Origin: Hippophae tibetana
Lineage: Eukaryota > Streptophyta > Magnoliopsida > Rosales > Elaeagnaceae
Direction of reading: 5' to 3'
NCBI GenBank assembly: GCA_037013495.1
Contig: CM072807.1
Location: 12,651,001-12,715,000, forward strand
Length of the DNA stretch: 64,000 bases
In this document: piece by piece, positions 23,336 through 34,000 of the stretch
Layout of the letters: each line of letters begins with the position of its first letter
Position numbering within the stretch: the stretch's first letter is position 1
Notes under the pieces: model-generated
What the model was told of the DNA's origin: nothing
Database searches by the model: none
Seen by the model: the letters and a program-made list of their open reading frames with translations, nothing else
Translations under genes and position numbers: made by a program

Positions 23336-24150
23336 TCAATAGTTCTTCTTTCTTTGAAATAAAGTATCCATCATCAATGGTTTGAAGTTTGTCATCATTC
23401 TCTTTTTTCCTCTTCTTTTTTCATCTTTTTTGTTTACTAATAGTGTTGGACAAGAGTGAAGTGAATTATTTAATATTATGACTTTTAGCTCGAAAAGTTC
23501 TTGAATTTGAAAAATAAAATTCAATCATATATTCTAAAGTATAAATCATTGGTTTCACACTAATAATATTGTTAAGGTCTCTTAATTTTATGTTGGTAGT
23601 CATTTTAGAGTTATTGATTTGTGGATCTAAAAGATTTTCTGAGCTTATTGTTTTTAATAATTTTTTGATACATGTTATGGCTTTATCTTCCTATATTTCA
23701 TTAAGAAAAGAGGTTTTATTATCTTCTATATCTAATGAAATATTTTCTAACTAAAGTTTTTGTTGCTTTGTGTCATCTTACCACTTTTTTTGCTTTTTAT
23801 ATTGTTGCATAAAGGTTGAGTTTGATATAGTCAAAGCGTTTCTTATTTTTAATACATAAATGGTACCACTATCTAATGTTGTTAGACTTATTTTATCTAA
23901 ATATTGTGTAAAAGATTGTTATAAGTTTAAGAAATTATTTCCTATTAATAAATCAACTCTTGTTTCTTGTTGATATATGGTAGGAATATGAAAATTTTCT
24001 CCTCCTATCATTATATCTATATCTTTTAAAACCTTATTAAAATTTATTGTATTATTATTAGTAATTTTTACAATTAAATATTTTGGTGCTTATTTCCAGT
24101 GTTCTTTTGAAAACACATATTTACTTGCTACACGCATATTAGCTCCCATA
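23336..24150 (-). pseudogene. Pararetroviral protease and RT-start remnant
   Basis: The protease C-terminal half is recognisable at about 23950-24090 (IPTIYQQETRVDLLIGNNF). The active-site triplet expected upstream has been overrun by a TG/CA microsatellite (about 24151-24170), so the catalytic aspartate is gone. A linker follows with several stops. The 62-codon frame 23336-23524 holds the start of the RT domain, including KKDEKRRGKKRM, a hallmark of caulimovirid RT. A 26-bp direct duplication (23315-23340 and 23353-23378) interrupts its end. The RT catalytic YxDD box is absent. Confidence 0.75.
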
Positions 24151-24289
24151 TATACACACACACACACATATGCATGTAAATGATAGCTACCATAACCTTT
24201 AAATTTAAATCTACATTAATATAGGTACTATTTAGATTTGTGTTACTATACAAATCATTCATCTTCTTATGAAGAGTACCCATATTCTA

Positions 24290-25720
24290 AGTCGATTATT
24301 TCCTCCTCAATTTCCTCTAATAGATCAATACTATAAGCATTATCTATATCTAATTCCTTAATTGATTCTAATTTCTTCTTCAAAGCTCCTTATAAGTTTT
24401 TTGCTTTCTTTGGAAATTTATTTTTAAATTCTTTCCTATGTTGAAGCCTGTTAGGGCATTCATTGGCACACTGTCTTTCTTCATTACATATCCAACATCT
24501 GTATTTCATTTTTCCTAAAGGATAATAATTCTTGTTTTCACAGAATTTATACATTTTTCTTCTAAAATATCTTTTCCTATAGCTTTCCCTATTATATCTT
24601 CTTTTATATTTTTGAAAATATTATTTTCTAAATTTGTATCTTTTAAATTTCTTGTATTTTTTATATTGTTTATATTTTTGTTTGTAGAGTTTTATGTTAC
24701 ATTCATATTTTACTCTTATTTTAAAATCCCTTGTATCATAACAAATTTGAACATTTCCTCATATTTGTTTATATACATTTTTTTTCTTGACATTTAATGA
24801 TTATCTAGCTTTTAAGGTTTCTTATTCTTTCTTTTAGGGTGCCTGGTATGGATTTTCTATTTCTCTAATTCCACCTTTCTAGGTCTTATGTAATGTTCAA
24901 TGTAATTTTTGAAAAAAAAAACATTTCCTTATAAGTTGTTTGCATAGGGAATAATATTTTTTAGTAATGCATTTCATATTCACAAATAAAAGAATATATG
25001 TAACACATGTTACAAATTTTCACGTTTGTTAATTGCCATTTGGCTTAATTATTTCATTTCCACTAGATTTAGTGATAGTTCTTTCTCCATATTCTCAAAT
25101 AAATTCCTTGTATATTTAATTTAATATAATATCTAAATATTCTCTTCTTATGAAAGCATTCCCTTGTATTAATAAATTTTGTTGGTCTGTTAAATTTAAA
25201 AACCAAACTTTAACATTTGTTATCATTTTATAAGCTACTAATACCCTACAAATGAAGAGTTTTTTTTTTTTGTAGTTTAAGAGATTTATATGAGTAGACT
25301 CATACCACTAGCCTATTCATCTAAGACTTTTTTTCTTTCTCTTATACAATCTAGATCTAAGAAATTAGATCTATAATTTTCGTGGAGCTTGAATTTTGAT
25401 AGGATATTACCTCTAGTTTCCCAATGCAATCTTTTTTTTCATTTTGGGTGGTTGTCTTCTTCTATTGAAAATTTTGTCAAGCTCTCCTAACCTTTGCCTA
25501 TTTTTTTCTCTATATAGGTCAGATATTTCTTCTTGGTAAGGAACCGGTAATAAAGTTTATTTTATATGACCTTTTGGGGTCATGATTTCTAGTTTAGAAT
25601 CAATCTCGTTGATTATTGTCATAACATCTTCCTCTTTATTTATACAAAGTATTTTATCATAATATTCTTCTAATTTTACTATTTATTTATATATCACTAT
25701 TTTTGGGATTTATGAATTAT
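24290..25720 (-). pseudogene. Pararetroviral coat-protein-like remnant
   Basis: The minus strand reads CWICNEEGQCANEC at 24456-24497, a C-x2-C-x4-(H)-x4-C knuckle of the caulimovirid coat protein type in which the zinc-binding histidine is glutamine. Acidic residues follow it (LEEIEEEI near 24300-24330). Upstream, coat-like text appears at about 25090-25230 (VWFLNLTDQQNLLIQGNAF) and a charged helical segment at about 25440-25700 (EEISDLYREKNRQRLGEL). At least four stops separate these parts. It has no coding capacity as a whole. Confidence 0.7.
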
Positions 25721-25805
25721 TCTTCTAATTCTTTTATATATTTCATTAAAATTAAGTTATATCTATTTCATTATATCTTTCTTCATTTTTTCTTCTCTCA
25801 TTTCT

Positions 25806-27130
25806 AAGTATCAAGTTGGGTCATGATAATTACTCTAGAAGATTATGAAATAATATTTGTAGGGGAATCTGGATGAAACAAGTCTTTAAAATCAGTTATA
25901 AACTCCCTTATGGGTTAAGAATTTCTCTAATAAAGTCTTGAAGGATAATGTAGACCTTTTTGCATGAAAACCAAAAGACATGCTAGGCATTGATTCAACT
26001 ATAATTTCTCATGAGTTAAATATCGATCATACCAAGAAACCAGTTCAACAATGAAAGAGGAGATTCACTCAAGATAAAAGTGGCATTATAAAGAATAAGG
26101 TTAATTCCTTAAAAAGTGTTGGTTACGTTTGCGAAGTCGACTATCTAACATGGTTGTCAAACATTGCATTGGCTAATAATCGGGAGGAGATCATAGAATA
26201 TATGTCAACTTTGTAGATCTTAATATCACTAGACCAAAGGATTTCTTTTTTTATGGTTACCAAACATTTACCAACTAGTCGATGCCACTGCTAGTTTTGA
26301 AATGATGAGCTGTATATATGCATACTCAGGATACCATCAGATCCGAAGGCCCATAGATGAAGAAAAAAATGGCTTTCATCACTGAAGAAGGGACATATTA
26401 TTCTACGAGAATTCCTTTTGGTTTAAAGAAGGCTAAGGCTACTTATCAAATGCTAGTAAACAAAGTGTTCAAAGGTCAGATCGAAAGAAACATGGAAGTC
26501 TATATAGATGACATGATGGTTAAAACAAAATTAGTTAAAGACTACCTCTCAAATTTGGAAAAAGTCTTCATAATAGTAAGAGGTTATTACATTCGACTCA
26601 ATCCTAAAAAGCGTCTTTGGAGTAACCTCGGGGAATTTCCTAGGCTATTTTGTGTCTTTTAGAGGGATAAAGCCAACCTCAACAGAATTTCAACTCTTGT
26701 CAACATGAGGTCTCTAGGTTGTACTAAAGAGGTCCAATAACTAAATGGGTGTATAACTACATTGAGTCGTTTCATTTTCAAGTGTATAAAGAAGTTCTTA
26801 CAATTTTTTCAGTTGTTAAAGAAAAATAAGGAATATGTGTAGAGTGTACAATATGAACAAGCTTCCCAGTCCATTAAAGAATACATAGGGAAGGCACCCC
26901 TCTTAGCCAATCCTACTACCGGTGAGGAGTTACATATGTATATAGCCTTCATATATAAAGAATCTAGTGATGTATTGGTAGTCAATAGAGAGGTGAGATA
27001 ACATTTTGTATACTATGTGAGCCATTCCCTAATAGGAGTACAATAACAATATTCGTCACTCGATAAGGCATCATTTACAATAAGAATGATCGTTAGGAAA
27101 CTCAGGCATTATTTTGAAACACATAAGATA
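25806..27130 (+). pseudogene. Gypsy reverse transcriptase and RNase H remnant
   Basis: Homology to Ty3/gypsy pol resumes at about 25806. The 101-codon frame 26357-26662 holds the core: a KKKMAFITEEGTYYSTRIPF segment, FGLKKAKATYQMLVNKVF, then the catalytic box VYIDDMMVKT. Upstream pieces (DNVDLFA, SHELNIDHTKKPV) lie in broken frames, and the normal second core segment is damaged near 26200-26300. RNase H follows at about 26840-27130 (APLLANPTTGEELHMYIAF, VRKLRHYFETHKI), also with stops. The YIDD box itself is intact. Confidence 0.85.
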
Positions 27131-27269
27131 TTCATCCTCACATCTAACCTATGAGGAATATTTTGAGAAATTTGAACCAATCTAGTCATTTTTCTCAAAT
27201 AGATATTGAATTGAGCGAGTTCAAGGTACATTACAAACATTACCAATAAGCAAACTAGAAGCTTGGGTT

Positions 27270-27660
27270 CCAATTTTAATAACAACATTACCAAATTTGG
27301 GTCTGTGGAAGGTGTATATGCATAGTGTGAGTAATTCAAGGGGATTGCGGGTTGGAATTGTTATATTCTCTCTCATCAGAGGCCTAGTAGAGCAATGGCT
27401 CCGCATCACTTTCCAAGCAACCAATAATATTATAAGGTATAAAGCATTACTTCTAGCTCTGTTCCAATTGAAGTCCTTGGAAGCTAAAAGGGTGTTAATC
27501 CAGAGTGACTCACAAATTCTAGAGAATGAAGTTAATGATAAGTTTGAAACCTAGGAAGAAAGGATAAAGCTTTATGTACATGAGGTGAAGAAAAAAATTG
27601 CAACTTTTGAGGAATTTGAGATCAAACAAATATCAAGAGGGGGAACACATATGCGACCTT
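27270..27660 (+). pseudogene. Gypsy second (archaeal-type) RNase H remnant
   Basis: The 85-codon frame 27297-27554 has SVSNSRGLRVGIVIFS, a FQATNNIIRYKALLLAL stretch and RVLIQSDSQILENEV. These match the extra RNase H placed between the first RNase H and integrase in Tat-lineage elements. Family members have an N-x-E-Y-E-A-L motif; here the catalytic glutamate position reads I-R-Y-K, so it is lost. The first catalytic D (usually V-D-G) is H-S-V here. The fold is recognisable but cannot be catalytic. Confidence 0.75.
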
Positions 27661-27779
27661 CTTAGATACTTTGGCATTGGCAGGGCCTAGCATAATAGAA
27701 GAAGAGGATAAATATAAAAACCAAGAAAGTACCAACTCTTTAACACATACATCTTGGTTGACTCTATACTTGGATTATA

Positions 27780-28930
27780 TCATCTAAGACACTTTTCCTC
27801 CTAACATAGACAAGGCGCATAAAATTATAACAAAGTCAAGAAACTACACCATTGTCCAAGGAGCAGTCTATTGAAAAAACAATGACGTGCCATGGTTGAA
27901 GTTCTTACCTAGTCAAAAAGTGCAGATAGGTTTGAGTGAAATGCATGAAGGACATTGTGGAGATCATTCAAGAGGTAAAACCATTTCTCAAAGAATCATC
28001 ACATAAGCTTATTATTTGCCTAAATTTCGAAAGGATTGTGTCAACCACGCTAAAAAATATGACAGATTCCAAAGACACACTAGTATTCCACATCAACTTA
28101 CTAGTGAACTGAATCCCATCGTCAGCCTATGGCGATTCCAAAAATGGGGTTTGGATATAATTGGCCCATTACCTCTTGCTCTAGGGTAACAAAAAAATTT
28201 AATAGTTATGACTAATTACTTTTCCAATTGGATAGAGACTAAACCATTGGCGAGAATCAAAGAAAATGACGTGTGTAAATTTATTTGGGTGAACATAATG
28301 TGTAGGTATGGTTACCTCGTGAGCAAGTCACAGATAATGGTTGTCAGTTCACAAGTCAGTGGTTGGTTTCCTTTTATAAAGAGATGGGGGTTAAGTCATC
28401 ACATTTCACTCCTTATGGACCATAAACCAATGGTCAGGTAAAGTCATCGAACAAAACCCTTATCAACATATTGCGAAAGCACTTAGAAAGAGTAAAAGGA
28501 AAATGGGTCGTTGAATTACCCAGCATTCTTGGGGCAACAAGAACATCAACCAGTAAAATCCCATTTTCTGTTGTATATGGCCCGAAAATAGTAATTCCAT
28601 AGAGATATAGTAACTCACCATTCGATCAAGAATAACATAAGAGGATAACGATGATCTAAAAAAGATGACCTATTATTAGCTGAAGAAAAAAAAGGGAGAA
28701 TGCTCTTATACAAATTGATTACAAAAAAAGGACAATTCAAAGGTCATATAATTGATCTGTTAGGCACAAGAACTTTAGTGTAGGGGATTGAAACTACCTA
28801 TGGAAAGTTTGATGCAACATGGGAAGGCCTATACCAAAAATTTATGATCAATCCAAAAGGTTTGTATCGGATAGAAATCCAAGGTAGGAGAGAGGAATTA
28901 AGTGGGAATGAAGAACATCTAAAGGAATAA
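27780..28930 (+). pseudogene. Gypsy integrase remnant
   Basis: The zinc-binding start is seen near 27935-28070 (HEGHCGDHSRGK, then DCVNHAKKYDRFQ). Its second CxxC cysteine has become tyrosine. The core follows: WGLDIIGPLP (about 28145), then MTNYFSNWIETKP (28208), then TDNGCQFTSQW in a shifted frame near 28330, and NGQVKSSNKTL near 28430. At the third position of the D-D-E catalytic set the glutamate is lysine. A C-terminal piece extends to about 28930 (ATWEGLYQKFMINPKGLY). Frameshifts occur near 28320 and stops elsewhere. Confidence 0.8.
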
Positions 28931-29013
28931 TATGTATGAAGCCTCACTTAAGATTGGATTATAAATCTATCTAATTTTGGATCTTTCAGGTGTATTGTAT
29001 TATCTCGTAAAAA

Positions 29014-30090
29014 ATTAACATAATAACCCCCAAGAATGGAGTGAGGTGGCCAAATGGACCATCCACTTGGGATACATAATAAAAGGTATGACGTCCATCC
29101 TAAGAAAGGGTCTTAAGTGCACTAAAGTGAACCCCTTTTTGGGAACTACATACAAGGGTAGGATTCAATTTGGCCCTTGTATATATCATGTCTAGCAAAA
29201 TATTAAAGCAATAATCCCCAAGTATAAGGAAAGGTAGCTAAATGGACCCTCACTTGATATGCAAGATATGATGCATGATACCCGTCTTAAGAAAGAGTCT
29301 TGAGTTTACCAAAGTGAACCCCTTCTTTGGGAACTACATATTGGGGTATGATCCAATTTCACTTTTATATGTCTCCAGTCTCACAAAACATTAACACGAT
29401 AACCCATAAATATGGAGTGAGATGGACAAATAGACCTTTCCACTTGGGACACGGGATAAGAGGCGTGACGCCCATCTTAAGAAAGAGTCTTGAGTTCACC
29501 AAAGTAAACCCTCTCTTTTGGAACCACAAATAGGGGTATGATTCAATTTCACCCTCGTATGTCTCCTATCTCATGAAATATTAATGCAATAATACTCAAG
29601 TACAAAGTGAGGTGGCCAAATGGATCCCCTACTTGGGATGCAGGATAGGCGGTGTGACGCCCGTCCAAAGAAAGAGTCTTAAGTTCACCAAAGTAAACAC
29701 TCTCTTCAGGAATAGCATATAAGGGTAAGATTCAATTTCAACTTTGTATGTTTCCTGCCTCATAAAAAAATAATGCAATAATCCCTAAGCACATAGTAAG
29801 GTAGCCAAATGAACCCCTCCCCCTCTCTTTGGATGTGGGATAAGAGGCATGACATCCATCCTAAGAAAGGATCTTAAGTTAACCAAAGTGAACCCCCTCT
29901 TTGGGAACTGCATACAAAGTTCAATTTCACCCTTGTATGTGTTTCTATCTTGAAAAAAAATGTAATAACCCACAAGTACGAGATGAGGTAGCCAAATGGA
30001 ACCCTCACTTAAGATGCGAGATTATAGGAAAAATTCTTGTCCTAAGAAAGTGTATTGAGTTCACCATTATGCGTCTTTCCTTTGAAAATG
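29014..30090 (+). repeat. 189-bp tandem array in the 3' region of the gypsy element
   Basis: The word AATAAYCCC (with variants) starts units at 29022, 29210, 29399, 29588, 29777 and 29964, spacings of 188, 189, 189, 189 and 187 bp. Each unit then carries GAGGTGGCCAAATGGA-like text, a CACTTGGGAT box, TTAAGAAAGAGTCTT and CACCAAAGTGAACCCC. There are about 5.6 copies, diverged from each other at many sites, so the array is older than the 263-bp array in copia B. It starts about 90 bp after the integrase end. Short ORFs inside it (29327, 29901) are by-products. Confidence 0.95.
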
Positions 30091-30406
30091 TAAACCAAGG
30101 GAAAACAATTTATTAGCAAGCGGTTTTATTGCTTGAGTTAAATCCATTAAACAAAAGAACTACAAATTGAGTTAATTTTTAGCTATTACTTTTCAATAAG
30201 GGTGTGATCAAGTACTTTCAGTAATAGAAGTCTTGTAGGAATTCTTCTCCAGTGCCTTCTATTTCTAGCACTATCCTAGTTTATACAGTTCATCCCTTTC
30301 TTCTTTATATTTATCCTATTGATTAAGTGCGTTGGTCAATTTAATGTGAGTTTTTTTCAACTCTTGTTCCATGGCTTTAGTGAAAGCCTTTAGACCATAA
30401 AATTCT
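30091..30406. other. Gypsy 3' region or flank, unassigned
   Basis: There is no clear coding sequence. The text continues past the hAT-type insertion (30842 onward) and may belong to the 3' part of the gypsy element, which in Tat-type elements is long and poorly conserved. I found no polypurine tract or 3' LTR here. Confidence 0.3.
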
Positions 30407-30833
30407 TAGGGATGTTCAGCGGATCAAAACTGTTGATTTTATACTCATCCGATCCAATCTGACCATCCGATCAGATTCAAACATCCTAATCCGCAACTGA
30501 TCCGATCACTTTTCACATCTGATCAATCTAATCTGTAAATTATTCAGATGTCATCCGATCAATCTGACCAATAAACTTAATTAACTCTAGTTTTTTTATT
30601 TTTAAATAAAAATTTTAAATTTTCACATAAATCATAACATAAAATTATTTGACTTAAAAAAACATTAAAAAATAAAATAAATATATATATATAATTAGTT
30701 TCGGTCGAATTGGATGAGATAGGATGAATTATAATGAAATCAGCCATCCGATCCACACTTAACGGATGGAAAAAAATTCCATCCGATCTGACAATCGGAT
30801 TGATCAGATGATCGGATTTTTTGCACACCCCTA
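30407..30833. mobile_element. hAT-type MITE, 427 bp
   Basis: The left end reads TAGGGATGTTCAGCGGATC; the complement of the right end reads TAGGGGTGTGCAAAAAATC. These imperfect terminal inverted repeats match the TAGGGGTGTGCA termini of hAT-family miniature elements. The flanks AAAATTCT (30399-30406) and ACAATTAT (30834-30841) agree at six of eight positions, fitting a worn 8-bp target duplication. The interior is full of ATCCGAT and GATCAGAT words in both orientations. No transposase is encoded. Confidence 0.75.
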
Positions 30834-30841
30834 ACAATTAT

Positions 30842-32242
30842 AGTATTATGGACAAGAGTTAGTACATATAAAAAGGCATACGAGGTTACTCACATCAAGC
30901 ACACATCTTTCCTTAAGGTGACAGATATTCCTTTTTCCCCTCTTAGAGGCTGTGTAAATGGTGGAACGATCTATAGGCACTCTAGAATGATGAAATAGGT
31001 TATCCTAGGCTTTAGGGCTACCAAATATACCACATTCAAATATATTATTCATCCCACTAACTTTACCCGATTCTGGTGCAATAGGAAAAACACTTTTCAA
31101 CAAACTTATGTTTTCCCAAACGGGGACAATTCACTATGAAGGATATACCCATTCATTGACCACCTACCATAAGGATAGGTTTGGGATGCTCCTCAACAGT
31201 ATAAGGGGTAGAAAGGTCCTCGTTTACACCCTGTTTGGTGGTGGAAAAGATTTGGACTTGCTCGTTGATTGCCTCTTTGTCTAATTCCATCGGTAATGCT
31301 AGAGAAATAGGAAATTTCTTGGTTCCATCCCCTAATTTCATGCAGTATTTGATTCACCTCGTCACTTATAGATGGTAAAGGAAAAACATGATCCCATCTC
31401 AATCAGTTATGGAGGTCAATTTGTGAGTAATCCATTCGACTTGTGGTCTAAAATTAATCTAATCTGGGTTTGTTTTTTAAATAGAAATGACCTAGAATTC
31501 AAGAATTAACTTATGATTCCAAGTGGAAAACTCAAAGTCTCATGGGATGATTGCCACAGTTTTAAAGACATAAATAAAATAATAAATAAACAATTAAATA
31601 CGGAAAATAATGAATACATTTATGGAGCATTGAATCACTATAAGACAAATATAAAAAGGGAAAATATGGTAAATTTGTAACTAGTTCATATACAAGCATA
31701 AGTGGTAGTTGTACAAATTGCACATACAAAAGAGTCATCTATTACATCAAAATTACAATTGAGTCCTAAGATTATGAGCCCTGTCAATCACTCAGATATT
31801 GACAGTGATATCATAGAAGCAGAAAGTTGTACTAAGAGAGGTTTACAAGGATAAGAACCTATGGGGTGAAGATAACAGGGTGCTCATTGAAGGTGCTTCG
31901 CTCATACTACTCTAAAAAGTTCGCATTAGTGTGAAGTAGGAAACAATCAAGTTTGGTAGGTTACTTACCATAAAGCTTACCTCACTTCTATAAGCCTTGA
32001 TGCACTCATTTTTAAGTGTCTCCAACAACTCAGATAACGAGTTCATCTACTACTTCATCAAAATCATTTGATCTCTTAGGGAACTTACTGTAGCTTCACC
32101 TTCCTTGACCGCCTGTTCAAAATAGCCTGCTCTTTGTCTCTATTCAAAGCAATAACTATTTTATTTTTTGAGCTTCTTAAACTTGTCCAGTAGGTCACCT
32201 TCAAAGGAAGAAATGTTTTTCAATTAAATTAATTAAATATTT
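30842..32242. other. Unassigned stretch with antisense-looking short frames
   Basis: This block is less AT-rich than its surroundings. Minus-strand frames at 31153-31341 and 31193-31402 overlap in different phases and show no known motif. About 32030-32200 read on the minus strand looks lysine- and leucine-rich, like a broken coiled-coil coding segment. It could be the extra antisense-ORF region known from some Tat elements or a gene fragment. I cannot decide. Confidence 0.3.
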
Positions 32243-33039
32243 TTATAAATATTTTAACATAAAATATAATTTCATATTTATGAAAATGTACTATTAAATG
32301 CATGAATATAATCCTATGTGTCGTAGTTATAAAAGACATACCTGATGTACGAATATCTGGAACTTGAACATTTGTTCGACTTTTCTTGATAAATTTGATA
32401 GTAAACCTAAAAACAAATTTACAAGTAAATATTTTGTCCACGAAAATAGCCAACACTCAAAGTCCTTACAAACTCCCGCTTTGGCATTTTCATGTGGCAA
32501 AACCTCTCACTTACTACATGACACTTATAAAAATAAGATAAAAATACAATGATATCCCAGACTCCATAGTGGAACTATCCTATGGTCTGGTATATTCATC
32601 TTCGCTGCAACTTGACAAGTTTGTAAGTAACTGAAACAACATTGACAAGGTATAGGACAACTTGGCATGAAAGCCTTATTGTATATTAGTTCAGTTTACA
32701 TAGAAATAAGTGAAGTGTAAATAATAGTCATGTAGTATGCATTCATATCAATTAAGCTTAATTAAATATGTTCTCCTTTTACAAAATAAAAACATGGAAG
32801 TGAAAATTCTTTGTAAGGACTTTGAGTGTTGGCTATTTTCGTGGACAAAATATTTACTTGTAAATTTGTTTTTAGGTTTACTATCAAATTTATCAAGAAA
32901 AGTCGAAGAAATGTTCAAGTTTCAGATATTCGTACTTCAGGTATGTCTTTTATAACTACGAAACATAGGATTATATTCATGCATTTAATAGTACATTTTC
33001 ATAAATATGAAATTATATTTTATGTTAAAATATTTATTT
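32243..33039. repeat. Near-perfect inverted repeat (230-bp arms, 337-bp loop)
   Basis: Arm 32243-32472 is the reverse complement of arm 32810-33039 with no indels (paired positions sum to 65282) and about five mismatches that I can count by eye. The arms give the false appearance of twin proteins, both starting MLAIFVDKIFTCKFVFRF, one per strand. Weak pairing continues outward for about 20 bp. A transcript through the whole would fold into one long hairpin. The loop (32473-32809) has no gene. The origin could be a foldback transposon or a local inverted duplication; no target duplication was seen. Confidence 0.9.
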
Positions 33040-34000
33040 AAACTTTAATTAATTTATGAAATTATTAATTAAATATTTTTATAATATGTTTTAAGAAATT
33101 ATTTTTTTAATATTAAATTTTTGTTTTTAATGGGCTTTAAAAAATTAAGCTCAAGATACATTTAACCCTAATACTATTAGATATTATTATGGTCTATATA
33201 TAGATACATTAGGGTTGAAAAAAAAGGAACATTAATTAATCTGCTGAATAAAAGAAAGAGAATTGTTGAAGGTGCCGAAGAGGGTTTAAACAAAAAGGGA
33301 ACAGCAATCTGCCGAAAAAAAAATTGTTGAAGCTAATTGATCAAAGGTAATAAATATATGGTTACTGTTGGTTTGTTTTTAGAGGTAATGAATTAAAGTA
33401 AAGATAATTAATTAATATTTGATTTTTAAATTCTCATATTCATAATTTGAATGTTGTTTTTTGTTAGTTTTTGGGTTGTTTATTGAACTTGAATTAACGT
33501 GGCGGCATAGAAGAGAACTGAGATATAGTTAATATATTAATTTGTATTATTTTTGCATGGTTGGTGTCAAAATCTTTTTAGTGGAAAAGTTTAATGATTT
33601 GACAATTTTTTTCCTTAATATTTTTGCTCTAAAATTTGCTAGCTGGTTTGATTTAAATGACATATATTTTAAATCATCTAGTTAGGATTATTCATTGTTA
33701 AATCCGTTCTAGAACACACACGTGCACTTGTATTTTTGTGCTAACTATTTTGCAGTTACATTTCTGAACGATCTGATTGGTGGGGAGCTTATTGGAACGT
33801 TGGTTTGGAAACCGCTCACGCTAATACTGGAAACTGTGAAAACAGAGCAAGGGTTCGTAAGTAAAATACATTGGGGCAGTATCCTAGGGAGGGTAGTATA
33901 AGACCGAGTTTGTATTTGAACATTTGATTTTCATAGTGGAAAGTTAGGTGGTCCGGTGGTCCGGTGGACCGGTGGACCGGTGGTTTTCCTCTTAGGTCAT
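33040..34000 (+). other. Promoter-like region and possible exon fragment
   Basis: Plus-strand cues look like a housekeeping promoter: TGGGCTTT (site II-like, about 33129), AACCCTAA (telo-box, about 33164), and TCTATATATAGA (about 33192). A purine-rich leader follows to about 33345, where AAAGGTAATAA could be a splice donor. An acceptor-like TTTTGCAG ends near 33754, followed by about 145 bases open in one frame (contains ELIGTLVWKPLTLILE) to a stop near 33900. No family is recognised. It may be a gene fragment, a non-coding transcript or chance. Confidence 0.3.
33948..33990. repeat. Short GC-rich tandem repeat
   Basis: Units of about 9-10 bp, alternating GGTCCGGTGG and GGACCGGTGG, are repeated four times. 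GGTCC/GGACC and CCGG make the run nearly self-complementary. It is striking in an AT-rich setting but otherwise an ordinary minisatellite. Confidence 0.85.

Larger units (their letters stand above)
21835..25805 (-). mobile_element. Endogenous pararetrovirus (Caulimoviridae) fragment
   Basis: The minus strand carries, from right to left, a coiled-coil-like charged segment, coat-protein-like sequence, a CCHC-type knuckle (24456-24497), a retroviral-type protease end (about 23950-24150) and the beginning of a reverse transcriptase (23336-23524). This fused capsid-protease-RT order, with a knuckle ending ANEC, is that of plant pararetroviruses and unlike copia or gypsy elements. A Met-tRNA primer site complement lies at 22004-22015. 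Most of RT and RNase H, and any movement protein, are absent. Stops and frameshifts are frequent. It is a non-functional genomic relic nested in the gypsy element. Confidence 0.75.
19931..30100 (+). mobile_element. Ty3/gypsy element, Tat-like, split by a nested insertion
   Basis: The plus-strand order is partial 5' LTR, primer site, gag remnant (20537-21830), a foreign minus-strand block (about 21835-25805), then RT, RNase H, a second archaeal-type RNase H, integrase (25806-28930) and a 189-bp tandem array (29014-30090). Pol order with RT before integrase is Ty3/gypsy. The additional RNase H with an ATNN...YKALL motif and a tandem-repeat-bearing 3' region are marks of the Tat/Ogre lineage. 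Protease is missing at the insertion. Many stops show long decay. A 3' LTR was not located. Confidence 0.8.

Noticed and set aside
26357..26662. Functional reverse transcriptase because the YIDD box is intact
   Set aside because: Neighbouring pol sequence has many stops and lost catalytic residues, and protease is absent.
29327..30116. Small proteins inside the 189-bp array
   Set aside because: They are frames within tandem units, interrupted in neighbouring units.
32229..33041. Two related 70-75 residue proteins on opposite strands (MLAIFVDKIF...)
   Set aside because: They are mirror images produced by the inverted repeat. The frames are AT-driven and have no family or promoter of their own.
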